Assembly: GCF_000735455.1 (NCBI RefSeq)
Contig: NZ_JMPS01000010.1
Coordinates: 124,001-188,000 of the forward strand
Reading direction: 5' to 3'
Length of the DNA: 64,000 nt
Source of the DNA: Yokenella regensburgei ATCC 49455
Lineage (GTDB): Bacteria; Pseudomonadota; Gammaproteobacteria; Enterobacterales; Enterobacteriaceae
The translations under genes and the position numbers were made by a program. Within the stretch, counting starts at the first letter, position 1; each line of letters opens with the position of its first letter. This document shows, one piece after another, positions 20,221 through 29,433 of the stretch. The notes beneath the pieces were generated by a model. It did no database searches. It was not told the origin of the DNA and saw only the letters and a program-made list of their open reading frames with translations.

Positions 20221-21300
20221 TCAGTCGATGTATTTCATCGCAACCCTTGAAGTCAGGCGCGTGATAAGTTCGTAAGCACTCACTTTTGTTATCTCAGCAA
20301 TCCGTTCAACCGGCAACGAATCGCCCCACATCACCACCGGGTCACCCGCTTTATCTTTTGCCTGCGGTCCCAGGTCGACGCACACCATGTCCATCGCCAC
20401 ACGGCCAACGATGGGCACTTCGCGGCCGTTTACCAGCACCGGTGTACCGGAAGGAGCGGCGCGCGGGTAGCCGTCGCCGTAGCCCATCGCCACGACCCCA
20501 AGGCGCGTATCGCGCTCACTAAGCCAGGTACCGCCGTAGCCCACAGGCTCACCGGCTTTGTGCTCACGCACGGCAATCAGGCTTGAGGTCAACGACATCA
20601 CCGGCTGGAAGCCAAACTCCGGCCCCCAGGGCTTCTGCTCCAGCGGCGATACACCATAGAGAATAATCCCCGGACGTACCCAGTCGAAATGCGACTGCGG
20701 CCAGAGCAGGATCCCGCCGGAAGCGGCAATGGAGCGTTGTCCTGGTTTACCTGCGGTGAAAGTTTCGAACGTATCCAGCTGCTGCTCGGTTGCACCGCAC
20801 TCCGGCTCGTCGGCACGGGCGAAATGGCTGACGATATTGACCGGCTGATTCACGTTCTTGCAGGCGCACAGACGCTGATAGAAGGCATCGGCCTCTTCCG
20901 GACGCACCCCGAGACGGTGCATACCGGTGTCGAGCTTCATCCAAACCGTCACCGGCTCAGGCAGCTCGGCCTGCTCGAGTGCTTCCAGCTGCTCCAGGTT
21001 ATGCACCGCGGTATGCAGATGCTGACGAGAAATCATCGGCAGATCGTCGGGATTAAAGAACCCTTCCAGCAGTAAAATCGGTTGGGTAATGCCGCCTTCC
21101 CGCAGTCTCAGCGCCTCTTCGAGGCGAGCGACGCCGAAAGCGTCGGCATCAGGGAGCGTTCGCGCAGTCTCAAGAAGACCGTGGCCGTAAGCGTTCGCTT
21201 TCACGACTGCAACCAGCTTGCTGGCAGGCGCCAGTTCACGGAGTCGTTGCAGGTTGTGTCGCAGAGCGCGGCGGTTAATGACAACAGTTGCCGCTTGCAT
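20221..21300 (-). CDS. alr: Alanine racemase Alr
   Basis: A 359-residue PLP enzyme (E. coli 359) that interconverts L- and D-alanine for peptidoglycan synthesis. The PLP lysine is Lys34 in [10 protein letters not shown]; the second catalytic residue, Tyr, is in VGYGGTW; the binding motif [11 protein letters not shown] and the C-terminal [12 protein letters not shown] are clear. It lies 45 bp downstream of dnaB on the same strand, as in E. coli, so it may be partly cotranscribed. A palindrome sits just after its stop. Confidence 0.97.
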   Translation of the reverse strand: MQAATVVINRRALRHNLQRLRELAPASKLVAVVKANAYGHGLLETARTLPDADAFGVARLEEALRLREGGITQPILLLEGFFNPDDLPMISRQHLHTAVHNLEQLEALEQAELPEPVTVWMKLDTGMHRLGVRPEEADAFYQRLCACKNVNQPVNIVSHFARADEPECGATEQQLDTFETFTAGKPGQRSIAASGGILLWPQSHFDWVRPGIILYGVSPLEQKPWGPEFGFQPVMSLTSSLIAVREHKAGEPVGYGGTWLSERDTRLGVVAMGYGDGYPRAAPSGTPVLVNGREVPIVGRVAMDMVCVDLGPQAKDKAGDPVVMWGDSLPVERIAEITKVSAYELITRLTSRVAMKYID

Positions 21301-21345
21301 TTGAATTCCTTGGGAAATGTATTCTTTGATTACCTAATCAATCCG

Positions 21346-22761
21346 TTATTCATCATCGTACTGCGGGCCCGCGTAGTTATCAAAGCGGGACCACTGGCCG
21401 TTGAAGGTGAGGCGCACCGTACCGATCGGGCCGTTACGCTGCTTACCAATAATGATTTCGGCGATGCCTTTTAAGTCGCTGTTTTCGTGATAAACCTCAT
21501 CACGATAGATGAACATGATGAGGTCAGCATCCTGTTCGATGGAGCCAGATTCACGCAGATCCGAGTTCACCGGGCGCTTGTCGGCGCGCTGTTCCAGGGA
21601 GCGGTTAAGCTGCGAGAGCGCCACCACCGGCACCTGCAACTCTTTTGCCAGCGCTTTTAATGAACGCGAAATTTCCGCGATTTCGAGGGTTCGGTTGTCC
21701 GACAGAGACGGTACCCGCATCAGCTGCAGGTAGTCGATCATGATGAGCCCTAATCCGCCGTGCTCACGGGCAATACGCCGCGCACGTGAACGGACTTCCG
21801 TCGGCGTCAGGCCGGAGGAGTCATCAATATAGATATTCCGTTTTTCCAGCAGAATGCCCATGGTGCCGGAGATGCGCGCCCAGTCTTCATCATCAAGCTG
21901 GCCGGTACGAATACGGGTCTGATCAACGCGGGAAAGCGAGGCCAGAGAACGCATCATAATCTGTTCGGATGGCATCTCGAGACTGAAGATAAGTACAGGC
22001 TTATCCTGCAACATTGCCGCGTTTTCAACGAGGTTCATCGCAAATGTCGTTTTACCCATCGACGGACGCGCCGCCACGATGATGAGATCCGATGGCTGCA
22101 GACCTGCGGTTTTTTTATTCAGGTCGTCATAACCGGTGTTCACCCCGGTGACGCCATCATGCGGCTGCTGGAAGAGCTTTTCGATACGCGCGACGGTGGC
22201 ATCCAGCACGTCGGCGATATTTTTCGGACCTTCGTCTTTGTTGGCACGGCTTTCAGCGATTTTGAATACGCGGGATTCAGCAAGATCGAGCAGGTCTTCG
22301 CTGGTGCGGCCCTGTGGATCAAAACCGGCTTCGGCGATTTCATTCGCTACCGAGATCATCTCACGAACAACAGCACGTTCACGCACGATGTCAGCATAAG
22401 CGCTGATATTCGCTGCACTTGGTGTGTTTTTTGACAGTTCTGCAAGATAGGCGAAGCCGCCGACGCTATCAAGCTGCCCCTGGCGCTCCAGCGATTCCGC
22501 GAGCGTAATCAGGTCGATTGGGCTGCCCGTTTCCTGTAAACGCGCCATCTCCGTGAAGATATGGCGGTGCGGACGGGTGTAGAAATCGTCGGATACCACG
22601 CGCTCGGCAACATCGTCCCAGCGCTCGTTATCCAGCATTAAACCGCCCAACACCGACTGTTCCGCTTCAATCGAGTGCGGCGGTACTTTCAGCCCGGCAA
22701 CCTGGAAATCACGGTCACGGGGTTCAGTCTGTTGTTTGTTGAAGGGTTTATTTCCTGCCAT
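21346..22761 (-). CDS. dnaB: Replicative DNA helicase DnaB
   Basis: A 471-residue hexameric 5'-3' helicase, almost identical to E. coli DnaB. The start at 22761 gives MAGNKPFNKQQTEPRDRD; an in-frame extension of 126 codons upstream runs antisense over qorA and is not real. The N-terminal domain (about 25-170, primase-interacting) is followed by a linker helix and the RecA-like motor with Walker A ARPSMGKTT and the DYLQLM Walker B segment. No intein is present. It is divergent from qorA with 81 bp between. Confidence 0.99.
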   Translation of the reverse strand: MAGNKPFNKQQTEPRDRDFQVAGLKVPPHSIEAEQSVLGGLMLDNERWDDVAERVVSDDFYTRPHRHIFTEMARLQETGSPIDLITLAESLERQGQLDSVGGFAYLAELSKNTPSAANISAYADIVRERAVVREMISVANEIAEAGFDPQGRTSEDLLDLAESRVFKIAESRANKDEGPKNIADVLDATVARIEKLFQQPHDGVTGVNTGYDDLNKKTAGLQPSDLIIVAARPSMGKTTFAMNLVENAAMLQDKPVLIFSLEMPSEQIMMRSLASLSRVDQTRIRTGQLDDEDWARISGTMGILLEKRNIYIDDSSGLTPTEVRSRARRIAREHGGLGLIMIDYLQLMRVPSLSDNRTLEIAEISRSLKALAKELQVPVVALSQLNRSLEQRADKRPVNSDLRESGSIEQDADLIMFIYRDEVYHENSDLKGIAEIIIGKQRNGPIGTVRLTFNGQWSRFDNYAGPQYDDE

Positions 22762-22842
22762 AGTGAACGGAGTTACCAAAAAAGAGAGAGACAGCGCAGT
22801 ATAACGCACGGTGTCTGGAAATGAATCAACAAAGGAGTTCAA

Positions 22843-23826
22843 ATGGCAACGCGTATTGAATTTCACAAGCATGGCGGCCCTGAAGTGCTGAAAGCCGTTG
22901 AGTTCACTCCCCATGCTCCCGCAGAACACGACATCCAGGTAGAAAACAAAGCTATCGGTATCAACTACATCGATACCTATATTCGCAGCGGTCTGTACCC
23001 ACCGCCGTCGCTCCCAAGCGGACTTGGCACCGAGGCGGCCGGGATTGTGCGCCAGGTCGGCTCTGCCGTCACGCATATCAAGGTTGGCGATCGGGTGGTC
23101 TACGCCCAGTCGGCGCTCGGTGCTTACAGCACTATCCACAACGTTCCGGCCAATAAGGCAGCCCTGCTTCCGGACGCTATCTCCTTTGAACAGGCCGCCG
23201 CCTCCTTCCTGAAGGGGTTGACCGTCTTTTATCTGCTACGAAAAACTTACGAGCTAGCTCCCGGCGAACCGTTTTTATTCCACGCGGCCTCGGGTGGCGT
23301 TGGCCTTATCGCCTGCCAGTGGGCAAAAGCGCTGGGTGCTAAGTTGATTGGTACCGTTGGCAGCGCCGAGAAAGCCCAACGCGCGCTGCAGGCCGGAGCA
23401 TGGCAGGTCATCAACTACCGTGAAGAGAACATCGCCGAACGGGTGAAAGAAATCACCGAGGGTAAAAAAGTCCGAGTGGTATACGACTCCGTTGGCAAAG
23501 ACACCTGGGAAGCCTCCCTTGACAGCCTGCAGCGCCGTGGGTTGATGGTCAGTTTTGGCAACGCCTCCGGTCCGGTAACCGGCGTAAACCTGGGCATTCT
23601 TAATCAGAAAGGCTCGCTGTACGTCACCCGTCCTTCTCTTCAGGGATACATCACCACCCGTGAGGAACTCGCAGAGGCCAGCAATGAGCTGTTTTCGCTG
23701 ATTGCCAGCGGGGTGATTAACGTTGATGTGGCAGCCAGTCAGAGGTATGCCCTGCATGACGCGCAAAAAGCGCATGAGGTACTGGAGAGTCGGGTAACCC
23801 AGGGCTCAAGCCTGCTTATCCCGTAA
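22843..23826 (+). CDS. qorA: NADPH:quinone oxidoreductase QorA
   Basis: A 327-residue soluble zeta-crystallin-like member of the MDR superfamily (E. coli 327), reducing quinones with NADPH in one-electron steps. The catalytic-core N-terminal half (residues 1-125) has no zinc ligands, typical of the quinone reductase branch; the Rossmann fold is marked by AASGGVGLIACQWAKALGA (about residues 147-165). AGGAG precedes the ATG. It is divergent from dnaB and ends in a strong terminator. Confidence 0.96.
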   Translation: MATRIEFHKHGGPEVLKAVEFTPHAPAEHDIQVENKAIGINYIDTYIRSGLYPPPSLPSGLGTEAAGIVRQVGSAVTHIKVGDRVVYAQSALGAYSTIHNVPANKAALLPDAISFEQAAASFLKGLTVFYLLRKTYELAPGEPFLFHAASGGVGLIACQWAKALGAKLIGTVGSAEKAQRALQAGAWQVINYREENIAERVKEITEGKKVRVVYDSVGKDTWEASLDSLQRRGLMVSFGNASGPVTGVNLGILNQKGSLYVTRPSLQGYITTREELAEASNELFSLIASGVINVDVAASQRYALHDAQKAHEVLESRVTQGSSLLIP

Positions 23827-23845
23827 CGGTCGTCAGAAAGAATTA

Positions 23846-23878
23846 GGGCTTCTCAGAGAGAAGCCCATTCTTTTTTTT
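23846..23878 (+). terminator. Terminator of qorA
   Basis: GGGCTTCTC (23846-23854), loop AGA, GAGAAGCCC (23858-23866), then ATTCTTTTTTTT. A perfect 9-bp stem with a long U-tract, 20 bp after the stop. Confidence 0.92.
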
Positions 23879-23998
23879 AGTTCGGCTGTATGTAGGGTAC
23901 AGCGCGATGAATTCAGTACCGCGCGATAGTGACAGATTTATGACGCTAATCCTATGTGCCCACGGGCAAAATTTTTCAGGTTGTGATCCCTGACACTT

Positions 23999-24241
23999 TT
24001 AGTAACGCCAGCGGTCGTCGCGACGATAACGTTCCATCTTTGGCGCTTTCAGTGCACGAATAATCCACACCACCGCAATCGCCAGCAGCAGCCACGGTAG
24101 CAACTTCACCACCAGCGCGAACAGCCCACCAACAAACATCAGCGCAGTCGCTACGATCACCGCCGCCAGGATCCCCAGCAGCGATATCCCCGTCACCAGC
24201 AACATGACGAAAAATCCAATGATAAATAACAGTTCCAGCAT
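23999..24241 (-). CDS. pspG: Phage shock protein G
   Basis: An 80-residue inner-membrane protein, same length as E. coli PspG, and an effector of the phage-shock response to loss of proton-motive force. Two long hydrophobic segments (about residues 3-43 and 45-63) are followed by a charged tail ending DDRWRY, as in E. coli. The start at 24241 (MLELLFIIGFFVMLL) is preferred to a frame extension of five codons. It lies downstream of a sigma-54-type promoter. Confidence 0.95.
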   Translation of the reverse strand: MLELLFIIGFFVMLLVTGISLLGILAAVIVATALMFVGGLFALVVKLLPWLLLAIAVVWIIRALKAPKMERYRRDDRWRY

Positions 24242-24285
24242 GGTTTCTTCCCTCAATTCGTAAAAACATCACTACCTGAGTTATT

Positions 24286-24301
24286 ACAAAAAGCATGCCA
24301 A
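24286..24301 (-). promoter_or_regulatory. Sigma-54 promoter of pspG
   Basis: On the - strand TTGGCATGCTTTTTGT, with the -24 GG and a -12 dinucleotide of GT rather than the usual GC, at correct spacing. PspF-dependent sigma-54 transcription of pspG is established in E. coli. It lies 45 bp before the start codon. Confidence 0.75.
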
Positions 24302-24324
24302 AATTAACACATTGAATTATAACA

Positions 24325-24354
24325 AAAACGCCCTGAACTCAATGTCAGGGCGTG
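24325..24354 (-). terminator. Terminator of dusA
   Basis: On the - strand CGCCCTGA, an 8-base loop, TCAGGGCG, then TTTTTG (hairpin about 24331-24354). It lies about 28 bp past the dusA stop, upstream of pspG. Confidence 0.8.
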
Positions 24355-24382
24355 GTGAATTTGACGAAATAGTAGTGAAAAA

Positions 24383-25381
24383 TTAACGTTTATTCGCTAC
24401 CAGCTGCAGCGCTTGTTCCAGAACTTCAACATCCGCTCCAGCTTTGTGGGCGTTCTCACTCAGGTAACGACGCCACTGACGCGCGCCCGGAATGCCCTGG
24501 AACAGGCCAAGCATATGGCGAGTCATGTGGCCCAGATACGTGCCGTTGCTGAGCTCGCGCTCAATGTATGGATACATTGCCCGCACCACCGCAACCGGGT
24601 CAGGATCTGCGGCACTGCCAGCAAAAATCTCACGGTCAACCGCCGTCAGGATCCCCGGGTTCTGGTAGGCTTCGCGCCCTACCATTACACCGTCCATATG
24701 CTGAAGATGTATTTTTGCCTCTTCGAGTGACTTAATGCCACCGTTAATCGCCATGGTCAGATGTGGGAAATCACGCTTCAGCTGATACACGCGCGGGTAG
24801 TCAAGCGGTGGGATCTCCCGGTTCTCTTTCGGGCTGAGGCCTGAGAGCCACGCTTTGCGGGCGTGGATGATGAACATCTCGCACTCGCCGTGTCCGGAAA
24901 CGGTATTGATAAAATCGCAGAGGAATTCATAGCTGTCCTGGTCGTCGATACCGATACGGGTTTTCACGGTCACCGGAATCGACACCACATCACGCATCGC
25001 TTTCACGCAGTCGGCCACCAGCTGCGCGTTGCCCATCAGACAGGCACCAAACATGCCGTTCTGCACACGATCGGACGGACAGCCAACGTTGAGGTTAATC
25101 TCGTCGTAGCCGCGCGTTTCGGCAAGCTTTGCGCAGTGGGCCAGCGCCGCCGGGTCGCTGCCGCCCAGCTGCAGGGCCAGCGGATGCTCTTCTTCGCTAT
25201 ATGCCAGATAGTCGCCCTTACCGTGAATAATGGCGCCGGTGGTCACCATCTCTGTATACAGCAGTGTCTGGCGCGACAGCAGGCGCAGAAAATAGCGGCA
25301 GTGTCTGTCCGTCCAGTCGAGCATGGGCGCAATAGAGAAGCGGTGAGCAGGGAAAACAGGTGTCGGCGTGTCTTGCAGCAT
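24383..25381 (-). CDS. dusA: tRNA-dihydrouridine synthase A
   Basis: A 332-residue FMN-dependent enzyme that reduces U20/U20a in the tRNA D-loop. It has the TIM-barrel domain ([17 protein letters not shown]) with the catalytic Cys101 in [14 protein letters not shown], and FMN phosphate-binding motifs NGGIKS and [12 protein letters not shown]. The C-terminal helical tRNA-binding domain ends LVANKR. The N-terminus differs from that of E. coli but the core is near identical. It is monocistronic with a terminator. Confidence 0.97.
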   Translation of the reverse strand: MLQDTPTPVFPAHRFSIAPMLDWTDRHCRYFLRLLSRQTLLYTEMVTTGAIIHGKGDYLAYSEEEHPLALQLGGSDPAALAHCAKLAETRGYDEINLNVGCPSDRVQNGMFGACLMGNAQLVADCVKAMRDVVSIPVTVKTRIGIDDQDSYEFLCDFINTVSGHGECEMFIIHARKAWLSGLSPKENREIPPLDYPRVYQLKRDFPHLTMAINGGIKSLEEAKIHLQHMDGVMVGREAYQNPGILTAVDREIFAGSAADPDPVAVVRAMYPYIERELSNGTYLGHMTRHMLGLFQGIPGARQWRRYLSENAHKAGADVEVLEQALQLVANKR

Positions 25382-25433
25382 GGCGAATATTTAAGCATCC
25401 GGGTAAAAAGGGGCGCTACTATAGCACAAAGAC

Positions 25434-25459
25434 AGCGCGGAGGCGTGAACCTCCGCGCG
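25434..25459 (-). terminator. Probable terminator of the TraF-like gene
   Basis: CGCGGAGG (25437-25444) pairs with CCTCCGCG (25451-25458) across a 6-base loop; on the - strand it is followed by CTGTCTTTGTG. The hairpin is strong but the U-tract is interrupted. It lies directly after the stop at 25463. Confidence 0.65.
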
Positions 25460-25462
25460 TCC

Positions 25463-26710
25463 TCAGAAGGTCAGGCTGAGCTGTGCCCCTGCCCCCCAGG
25501 TTTCATCCTCACCGTAAAGACCCATCAGGTCGACGTGAACCGTATTCAGCGGCGCGAAGCCAACACCGGCGGTGAACACGTTGCTGTCGTTGTTTTTCAC
25601 ATCCGCACGATAACCGGCGCGCAGCGCCAGCCACTGCAGCGGCTTCACTTCAGCGCCCACGCCCACGTACTGGGAGTTATCTTCGCTTTTGAAACCCTTC
25701 GTTTCCGTCAGATCGCCATCTGCGGTCAGGGTCAGCAACTCGTTGTGCCAGGCGACGCCTGCCGTCACCAGCGGGCGGATCTGGTAGGTATCACGCACGC
25801 CATCAACCTCTTTGGTATCAATGTCGCGGGACATCAGGTTCTGCCCGCTCAGACCCACCGTCCAGCTTTCACCAAAATCGGCCGCCATCCCGGCATCGAC
25901 GTTAAAACCGGTATCACTGTTGCGGTAACGACTGTTGTTGAGATCGCCGCTGTGATAGTTGTAAATCGAGACGGTGTAGTTGTAGAGCCATGTTTGCTGC
26001 AGCTTCGGCGTAACGCCGAGCGACACTGGAACGCCGCCAATATCAAACTGGCGCGCAATGGCTACCCCGTAGTCCGATACGATAGCCGCCCGGCCAAACC
26101 CTTTCGACTGTAGCGAGTTGGGATCCACCGTCAACGCACGGGCAGGCACCGACTGGATACTCCGCAGCAGGTCGATATCACCCTGATCGATGTACGAACT
26201 CACCCGGGCATTGGCGTACGCTTTCGCCATAAACGCCACCGAAAGTGCATCGCTCGGCAGGCTCACCGCAATGCCGCCTGCCGCCTTGCCATTGGCGGTT
26301 TTACCTTTCAGGGAATCGAGCTGGTCGGCGAGATCGCCCGCCGCAGAAGAGACCTGCTTGTATCCCGGAGAGCCAGGACGGAACAGATCGAAGATATTGA
26401 TATTCTTGAGAGAGTTACGATAGTTATCGACATCATCGCTGATGTCGTCGATTTGATCGCGCAGATTGTCTTTATCGCTTATCTGCGCACCAAGCGCCGG
26501 ACCGACAACCGCAATACCATCAGAGGATTTCGCTTTTGCCAGCAGCGCGGGGTTGATGAAAATGGCGCTACCGTAGCTCGCGGAAGCCACCCCCGTTCCC
26601 CCCATTGCGTCACCGCGCGCTTCCGACCACGTATTTGCCGCTACCGCCTGATTTGCCATAAAAAGTGAAACTGCCAGCGATAATGCTGAATATTTGACGT
26701 TATATTTCAC
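25463..26710 (-). CDS. TraF-like predicted outer-membrane beta-barrel protein
   Basis: A 415-residue exported protein that resembles the family annotated as plasmid conjugal-transfer TraF-like (TraF_2), although no conjugation genes are near. The signal peptide is MKYNVKYSALSLAVSLFMANQAVAA; the mature start NTWSEARGDAMGGTGVASA and INPALLAKA are typical of FadL/OmpP1-like barrels. Residues about 80-140 are a helical insert (DNLRDQIDDISDDVDNYRN). The rest alternates as beta strands and ends LSLTF, an aromatic-terminated signal for BAM insertion. Its role is unknown. It occupies the site that holds yjbL and yjbM in E. coli. Confidence 0.75.
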   Translation of the reverse strand: MKYNVKYSALSLAVSLFMANQAVAANTWSEARGDAMGGTGVASASYGSAIFINPALLAKAKSSDGIAVVGPALGAQISDKDNLRDQIDDISDDVDNYRNSLKNINIFDLFRPGSPGYKQVSSAAGDLADQLDSLKGKTANGKAAGGIAVSLPSDALSVAFMAKAYANARVSSYIDQGDIDLLRSIQSVPARALTVDPNSLQSKGFGRAAIVSDYGVAIARQFDIGGVPVSLGVTPKLQQTWLYNYTVSIYNYHSGDLNNSRYRNSDTGFNVDAGMAADFGESWTVGLSGQNLMSRDIDTKEVDGVRDTYQIRPLVTAGVAWHNELLTLTADGDLTETKGFKSEDNSQYVGVGAEVKPLQWLALRAGYRADVKNNDSNVFTAGVGFAPLNTVHVDLMGLYGEDETWGAGAQLSLTF

Positions 26711-26886
26711 AATACTCTCGTTATTTGCAGTTAAGTGTTTATCCCTTTCTGTTATCTCCTGGAAAGGGGTGAACTATTGCTGTGAATAACGATGGAAAAA
26801 GCGTCTAAACCCAGAGTTCAATTGCAGTGGCCATCACTGATTTGGTTATAGTTTGTGATGGCCCTCAATATTTATAGTCAAGGATG

Positions 26887-27375
26887 CTATTTTGCGGAAG
26901 GTTTGCCGTTATGTGGGCCAAAAAATTGCGGCGGGTGATCCACCCATCGATCCTCCCGGGTTGCGGCGTAATCCGGGTTTAACGGGTAGTAAATCCGGTT
27001 ATGTTTCTTATTTGCCTCTCCGACCACTAATAAACAGACGTCCTCTTCCGAGTCATTAATGAAGGTATGACACACCCCGGTTCCTGCCGGGAAACCTACG
27101 CTATCACCGGGCGACAGCGGCCAGAGATAACCGTTGATCCATACATGCGGATGCCCCTCCAGCACATAGATAAACTCCTCCTCATCGCTTTCTGCGTGTG
27201 GATAAGAGGTTCTGCGGCCAGGCGGCAGACGCTCGTGGTGAATACCCATACGAGTGAGCCCTAAACGACGCGCCAGCGGCGCACCAATCGAAAACAGCTC
27301 CTTGCTACCGGAATAAGTCGAGTCATCCGGACCTTCCACTTCACGCCAGTGGCGAATGCAATCTGGTCTTTTCAT
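26887..27375 (-). CDS. Cupin-domain protein of unknown function
   Basis: A 162-residue soluble protein with one cupin barrel. Motif 1 is seen as SYPHAESDEEEFIYVLEG (about residues 58-75) and motif 2 as GDSVGFPAGTGVCHTFIN (about 91-108), giving likely metal ligands His, Glu and His. Cupins of this type include small-molecule isomerases, dioxygenases and sugar-binding proteins, so the reaction cannot be assigned. It diverges from zur with 114 bp between, a position taken by other genes in E. coli. Zinc-linked control is possible but not shown. Confidence 0.82.
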   Translation of the reverse strand: MKRPDCIRHWREVEGPDDSTYSGSKELFSIGAPLARRLGLTRMGIHHERLPPGRRTSYPHAESDEEEFIYVLEGHPHVWINGYLWPLSPGDSVGFPAGTGVCHTFINDSEEDVCLLVVGEANKKHNRIYYPLNPDYAATREDRWVDHPPQFFGPHNGKPSAK

Positions 27376-27489
27376 TATCTTTTATCCTGAACGTGAGATG
27401 CATCAGGTATAGCACACCCGCCGGGATCTCGGTGTTTTAGACTTAATGTGATAAAGTAACGAAATACATTTCGCACCCTGAGGATGCTC

Positions 27490-28005
27490 ATGGATAAGAC
27501 AACTTCGCAAAAGCTGTTAGCACACGCCGAAAAAATGTGTGCGCAACGCGGTGTGCGCCTGACTCCGCAGCGCCTTGAGGTATTACGCCTGATGAGCCTG
27601 CAGCCGGGTGCTATCAGCGCTTATGACCTGCTCGACCTGCTACGGGAAGCCGAGCCGCAGGCCAAACCCCCTACCGTCTATCGCGCCCTCGAGTTTCTGC
27701 TTGAGCAGGGGTTTGTGCATAAAGTGGAGTCCACCAACAGCTACGTGCTGTGCCACATGTTCGATAAGCCTACGCATACTTCCGCGATGTTTATCTGCGA
27801 TCGCTGTGGCGTGGTGAAAGAAGAGAGCGCTGAAGGGGTTGAGGACATCATGCATACGCTGGCGGCGAGAATGGGTTTTGCCCTGCGCCACAACGTGATT
27901 GAAGCCCATGGCCTGTGCTCTGCCTGCGTGGAAGTGGAAGCCTGCCGCCATCCTGATGATTGTGGTCATGACCACTCTATTCAGGTGAAGAAAAAGCCCC
28001 GTTAA
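27490..28005 (+). CDS. zur: Zinc uptake regulator Zur
   Basis: A 171-residue FUR-family repressor (same length as E. coli Zur) that represses znuABC and other zinc genes when zinc-loaded. The start at 27490 has GAGG 6 bases upstream; an in-frame start two codons earlier is less likely. The winged helix (RLTPQRLEVLRLM, KPPTVYRALEFLLEQG) is followed by the dimer domain with Cys pairs CDRCG and CSACVEVEAC and the His-rich tail CGHDH. It is convergent with dinF across a shared terminator. Confidence 0.98.
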   Translation: MDKTTSQKLLAHAEKMCAQRGVRLTPQRLEVLRLMSLQPGAISAYDLLDLLREAEPQAKPPTVYRALEFLLEQGFVHKVESTNSYVLCHMFDKPTHTSAMFICDRCGVVKEESAEGVEDIMHTLAARMGFALRHNVIEAHGLCSACVEVEACRHPDDCGHDHSIQVKKKPR

Positions 28006-28007
28006 CA

Positions 28008-28036
28008 AAAAAGGGCGGTCAATGACCGCCCTTTCT
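28008..28036. terminator. Bidirectional terminator between zur and dinF
   Basis: AGGGCGGTCA (28012-28021) pairs with TGACCGCCCT (28023-28032), flanked by A-rich sequence on the left and TTTC on the right. It starts a few bases after the zur stop, and the dinF stop follows at 28040. Confidence 0.85.
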
Positions 28037-28039
28037 GCA

Positions 28040-29359
28040 TCACGCAAACCAGGTCCCACGCTGCCAGTGTCGCCGCCAGATCCATGCAAGTGACAGACCG
28101 CGCAACGCCAGAAACACCGCCAGCGACAGCCACAATCCGTGATTCCCCAGCAGCGGTACCGTCAGTAAGGTCAGGGCGAAACCTGCCGCTGCAACTGCCA
28201 TGCTGTTACGCATTTCAGCGCCGCGCGTCGCCCCGATGAACATACCGTCGAGCAGATAGCACCAGACGCCGATAAGCGGTAACACCACCTGCCAGATAAC
28301 ATAGCGATCTGCCAGTTGCTGCAGCTCGGGGAGCGAAGTCAGAAGTGCGATAATCCCTTTTCCGGCCAGCAGATAAACCAGCGCAAAAGCCAGCGCCACG
28401 AGGCCCGACTGCCGACATGCGGCGTGCCAGACGTGGCGCAATTTGCTGCCATCCCGTGCGCCGTATGCCTGCCCGGAATGCGCCTCCACGGCATAGGCAA
28501 AACCATCCAGGGCATAGGCGGTAAAGGTGAGCATCGTCATCAGCACCGCGTTCACCGCCACAACGTCGCCGCCAAGTCGCGCACCTAAAACGGTGATCGC
28601 ACCAAAACACAGCTGTAGCAACAGCGAGCGCAGCATGATGTCCCGGTTAAGCGCCAGCAGCCGCCGGAGGTTACCCCGCCAGGCGTTTTTCAGCATCTCT
28701 CGGGTGATACCGCGCAGCCGCAGCACCCGCCGCACCATCAGCAGGCCGATGAAAAAGGTCGCGTATTCAGCGATAGCCGTCGCCAGCGCCGCGCCCTGCA
28801 CATCCATATGCAGTCCCATAACCAGCCAGAGGTCGAGGGTGATATTCAGAATATTGCCGACTACCAGCAGGATGACCGGCGCACGGGCATACTGCACGCC
28901 AAGCAGCCAGCCCAGCAGCACCAGGTTTGCCAGCGACGCCGGAGCGCTGAGCCAGCGAATCTCCAGGAAGCGCCGCGCCTGCTCCAGCACAGCCTCACTG
29001 CCACCAACCACCTGCAGCGCCAGATTGATAATGGGCTCCCGCAGCAGGACTATCAGCACTCCGGCGCCTAACGCCAGCAGCAGCGGCTGAACCAGTGCCC
29101 TTGCCAGGGCCTGGGGATCTCTCGCCCCAAACGCCTGGGCGGTAAACCCGGTCGTACTCATGCGCAAAAAGAGCAGCAGCATAAACAGGAAGCTGGTTGC
29201 CGTAGCACCTACCGCCACACCGCCGAGATACACGGGGCTGTCGAGATGACCAATCACAGCGGTATCCACCAGACCCAAAAGCGGTACGGTGATGTTGGAG
29301 AAAATCATCGGCAACGCCAGACGCCACAGCGCCTTATCGGCTGCGTTGAAAAGCTGCAT
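28040..29359 (-). CDS. dinF: MATE-family efflux transporter DinF
   Basis: A 439-residue inner-membrane MATE transporter (E. coli 441-459 depending on start) with 12 predicted membrane segments arranged as two similar halves. It is damage-inducible through cotranscription with lexA, and in E. coli has been linked to tolerance of oxidative stress and bile salts. The conserved N-terminal IFSNITVPLLGLVDTAVIGHL and the mid-protein AYALDGFAYAVEAHSGQAYGARD motif are visible. It follows lexA by 74 bp, with a hairpin in between. Confidence 0.96.
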   Translation of the reverse strand: MQLFNAADKALWRLALPMIFSNITVPLLGLVDTAVIGHLDSPVYLGGVAVGATATSFLFMLLLFLRMSTTGFTAQAFGARDPQALARALVQPLLLALGAGVLIVLLREPIINLALQVVGGSEAVLEQARRFLEIRWLSAPASLANLVLLGWLLGVQYARAPVILLVVGNILNITLDLWLVMGLHMDVQGAALATAIAEYATFFIGLLMVRRVLRLRGITREMLKNAWRGNLRRLLALNRDIMLRSLLLQLCFGAITVLGARLGGDVVAVNAVLMTMLTFTAYALDGFAYAVEAHSGQAYGARDGSKLRHVWHAACRQSGLVALAFALVYLLAGKGIIALLTSLPELQQLADRYVIWQVVLPLIGVWCYLLDGMFIGATRGAEMRNSMAVAAAGFALTLLTVPLLGNHGLWLSLAVFLALRGLSLAWIWRRHWQRGTWFA

Positions 29360-29394
29360 AGAAAAATGCCTGAAGAGAGATCAAGAGAGGAACA

Positions 29395-29421
29395 GACTGC
29401 GGCAAGCGTTGTACCGCAGTC
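29395..29421 (-). terminator. Hairpin between lexA and dinF (possible partial terminator)
   Basis: GACTGCGG (29395-29402) and CCGCAGTC (29414-29421) form an 8-bp stem with an 11-base loop. No clear U-tract follows on the - strand, so it is more likely an attenuator or mRNA stabiliser within the lexA-dinF operon than a full terminator. Confidence 0.4.
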
Positions 29422-29433
29422 GTTGAGGAAGGG

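Noticed and set aside
22762-23139. A 126-codon N-terminal extension of DnaB
   Set aside because: It runs antisense over qorA and has no similarity to DnaB; the start at 22761 gives the exact E. coli length.
24863-26113. A 416-codon open frame on the + strand
   Set aside because: Antisense across dusA and the TraF-like gene, including the gap between them; low-complexity His/Arg/Val composition typical of a shadow frame.
25463-26710. A conjugation (plasmid transfer) gene
   Set aside because: The family name suggests it, but there are no other tra genes, no relaxase and no oriT; it is a chromosomal barrel-like protein.
27447-27461. A Zur-box-like sequence (TGTGATAAAGTAACG) upstream of zur
   Set aside because: It matches only about 10 of 14 positions of the palindromic Zur consensus and zur autoregulation is not established; too weak to list as a site.
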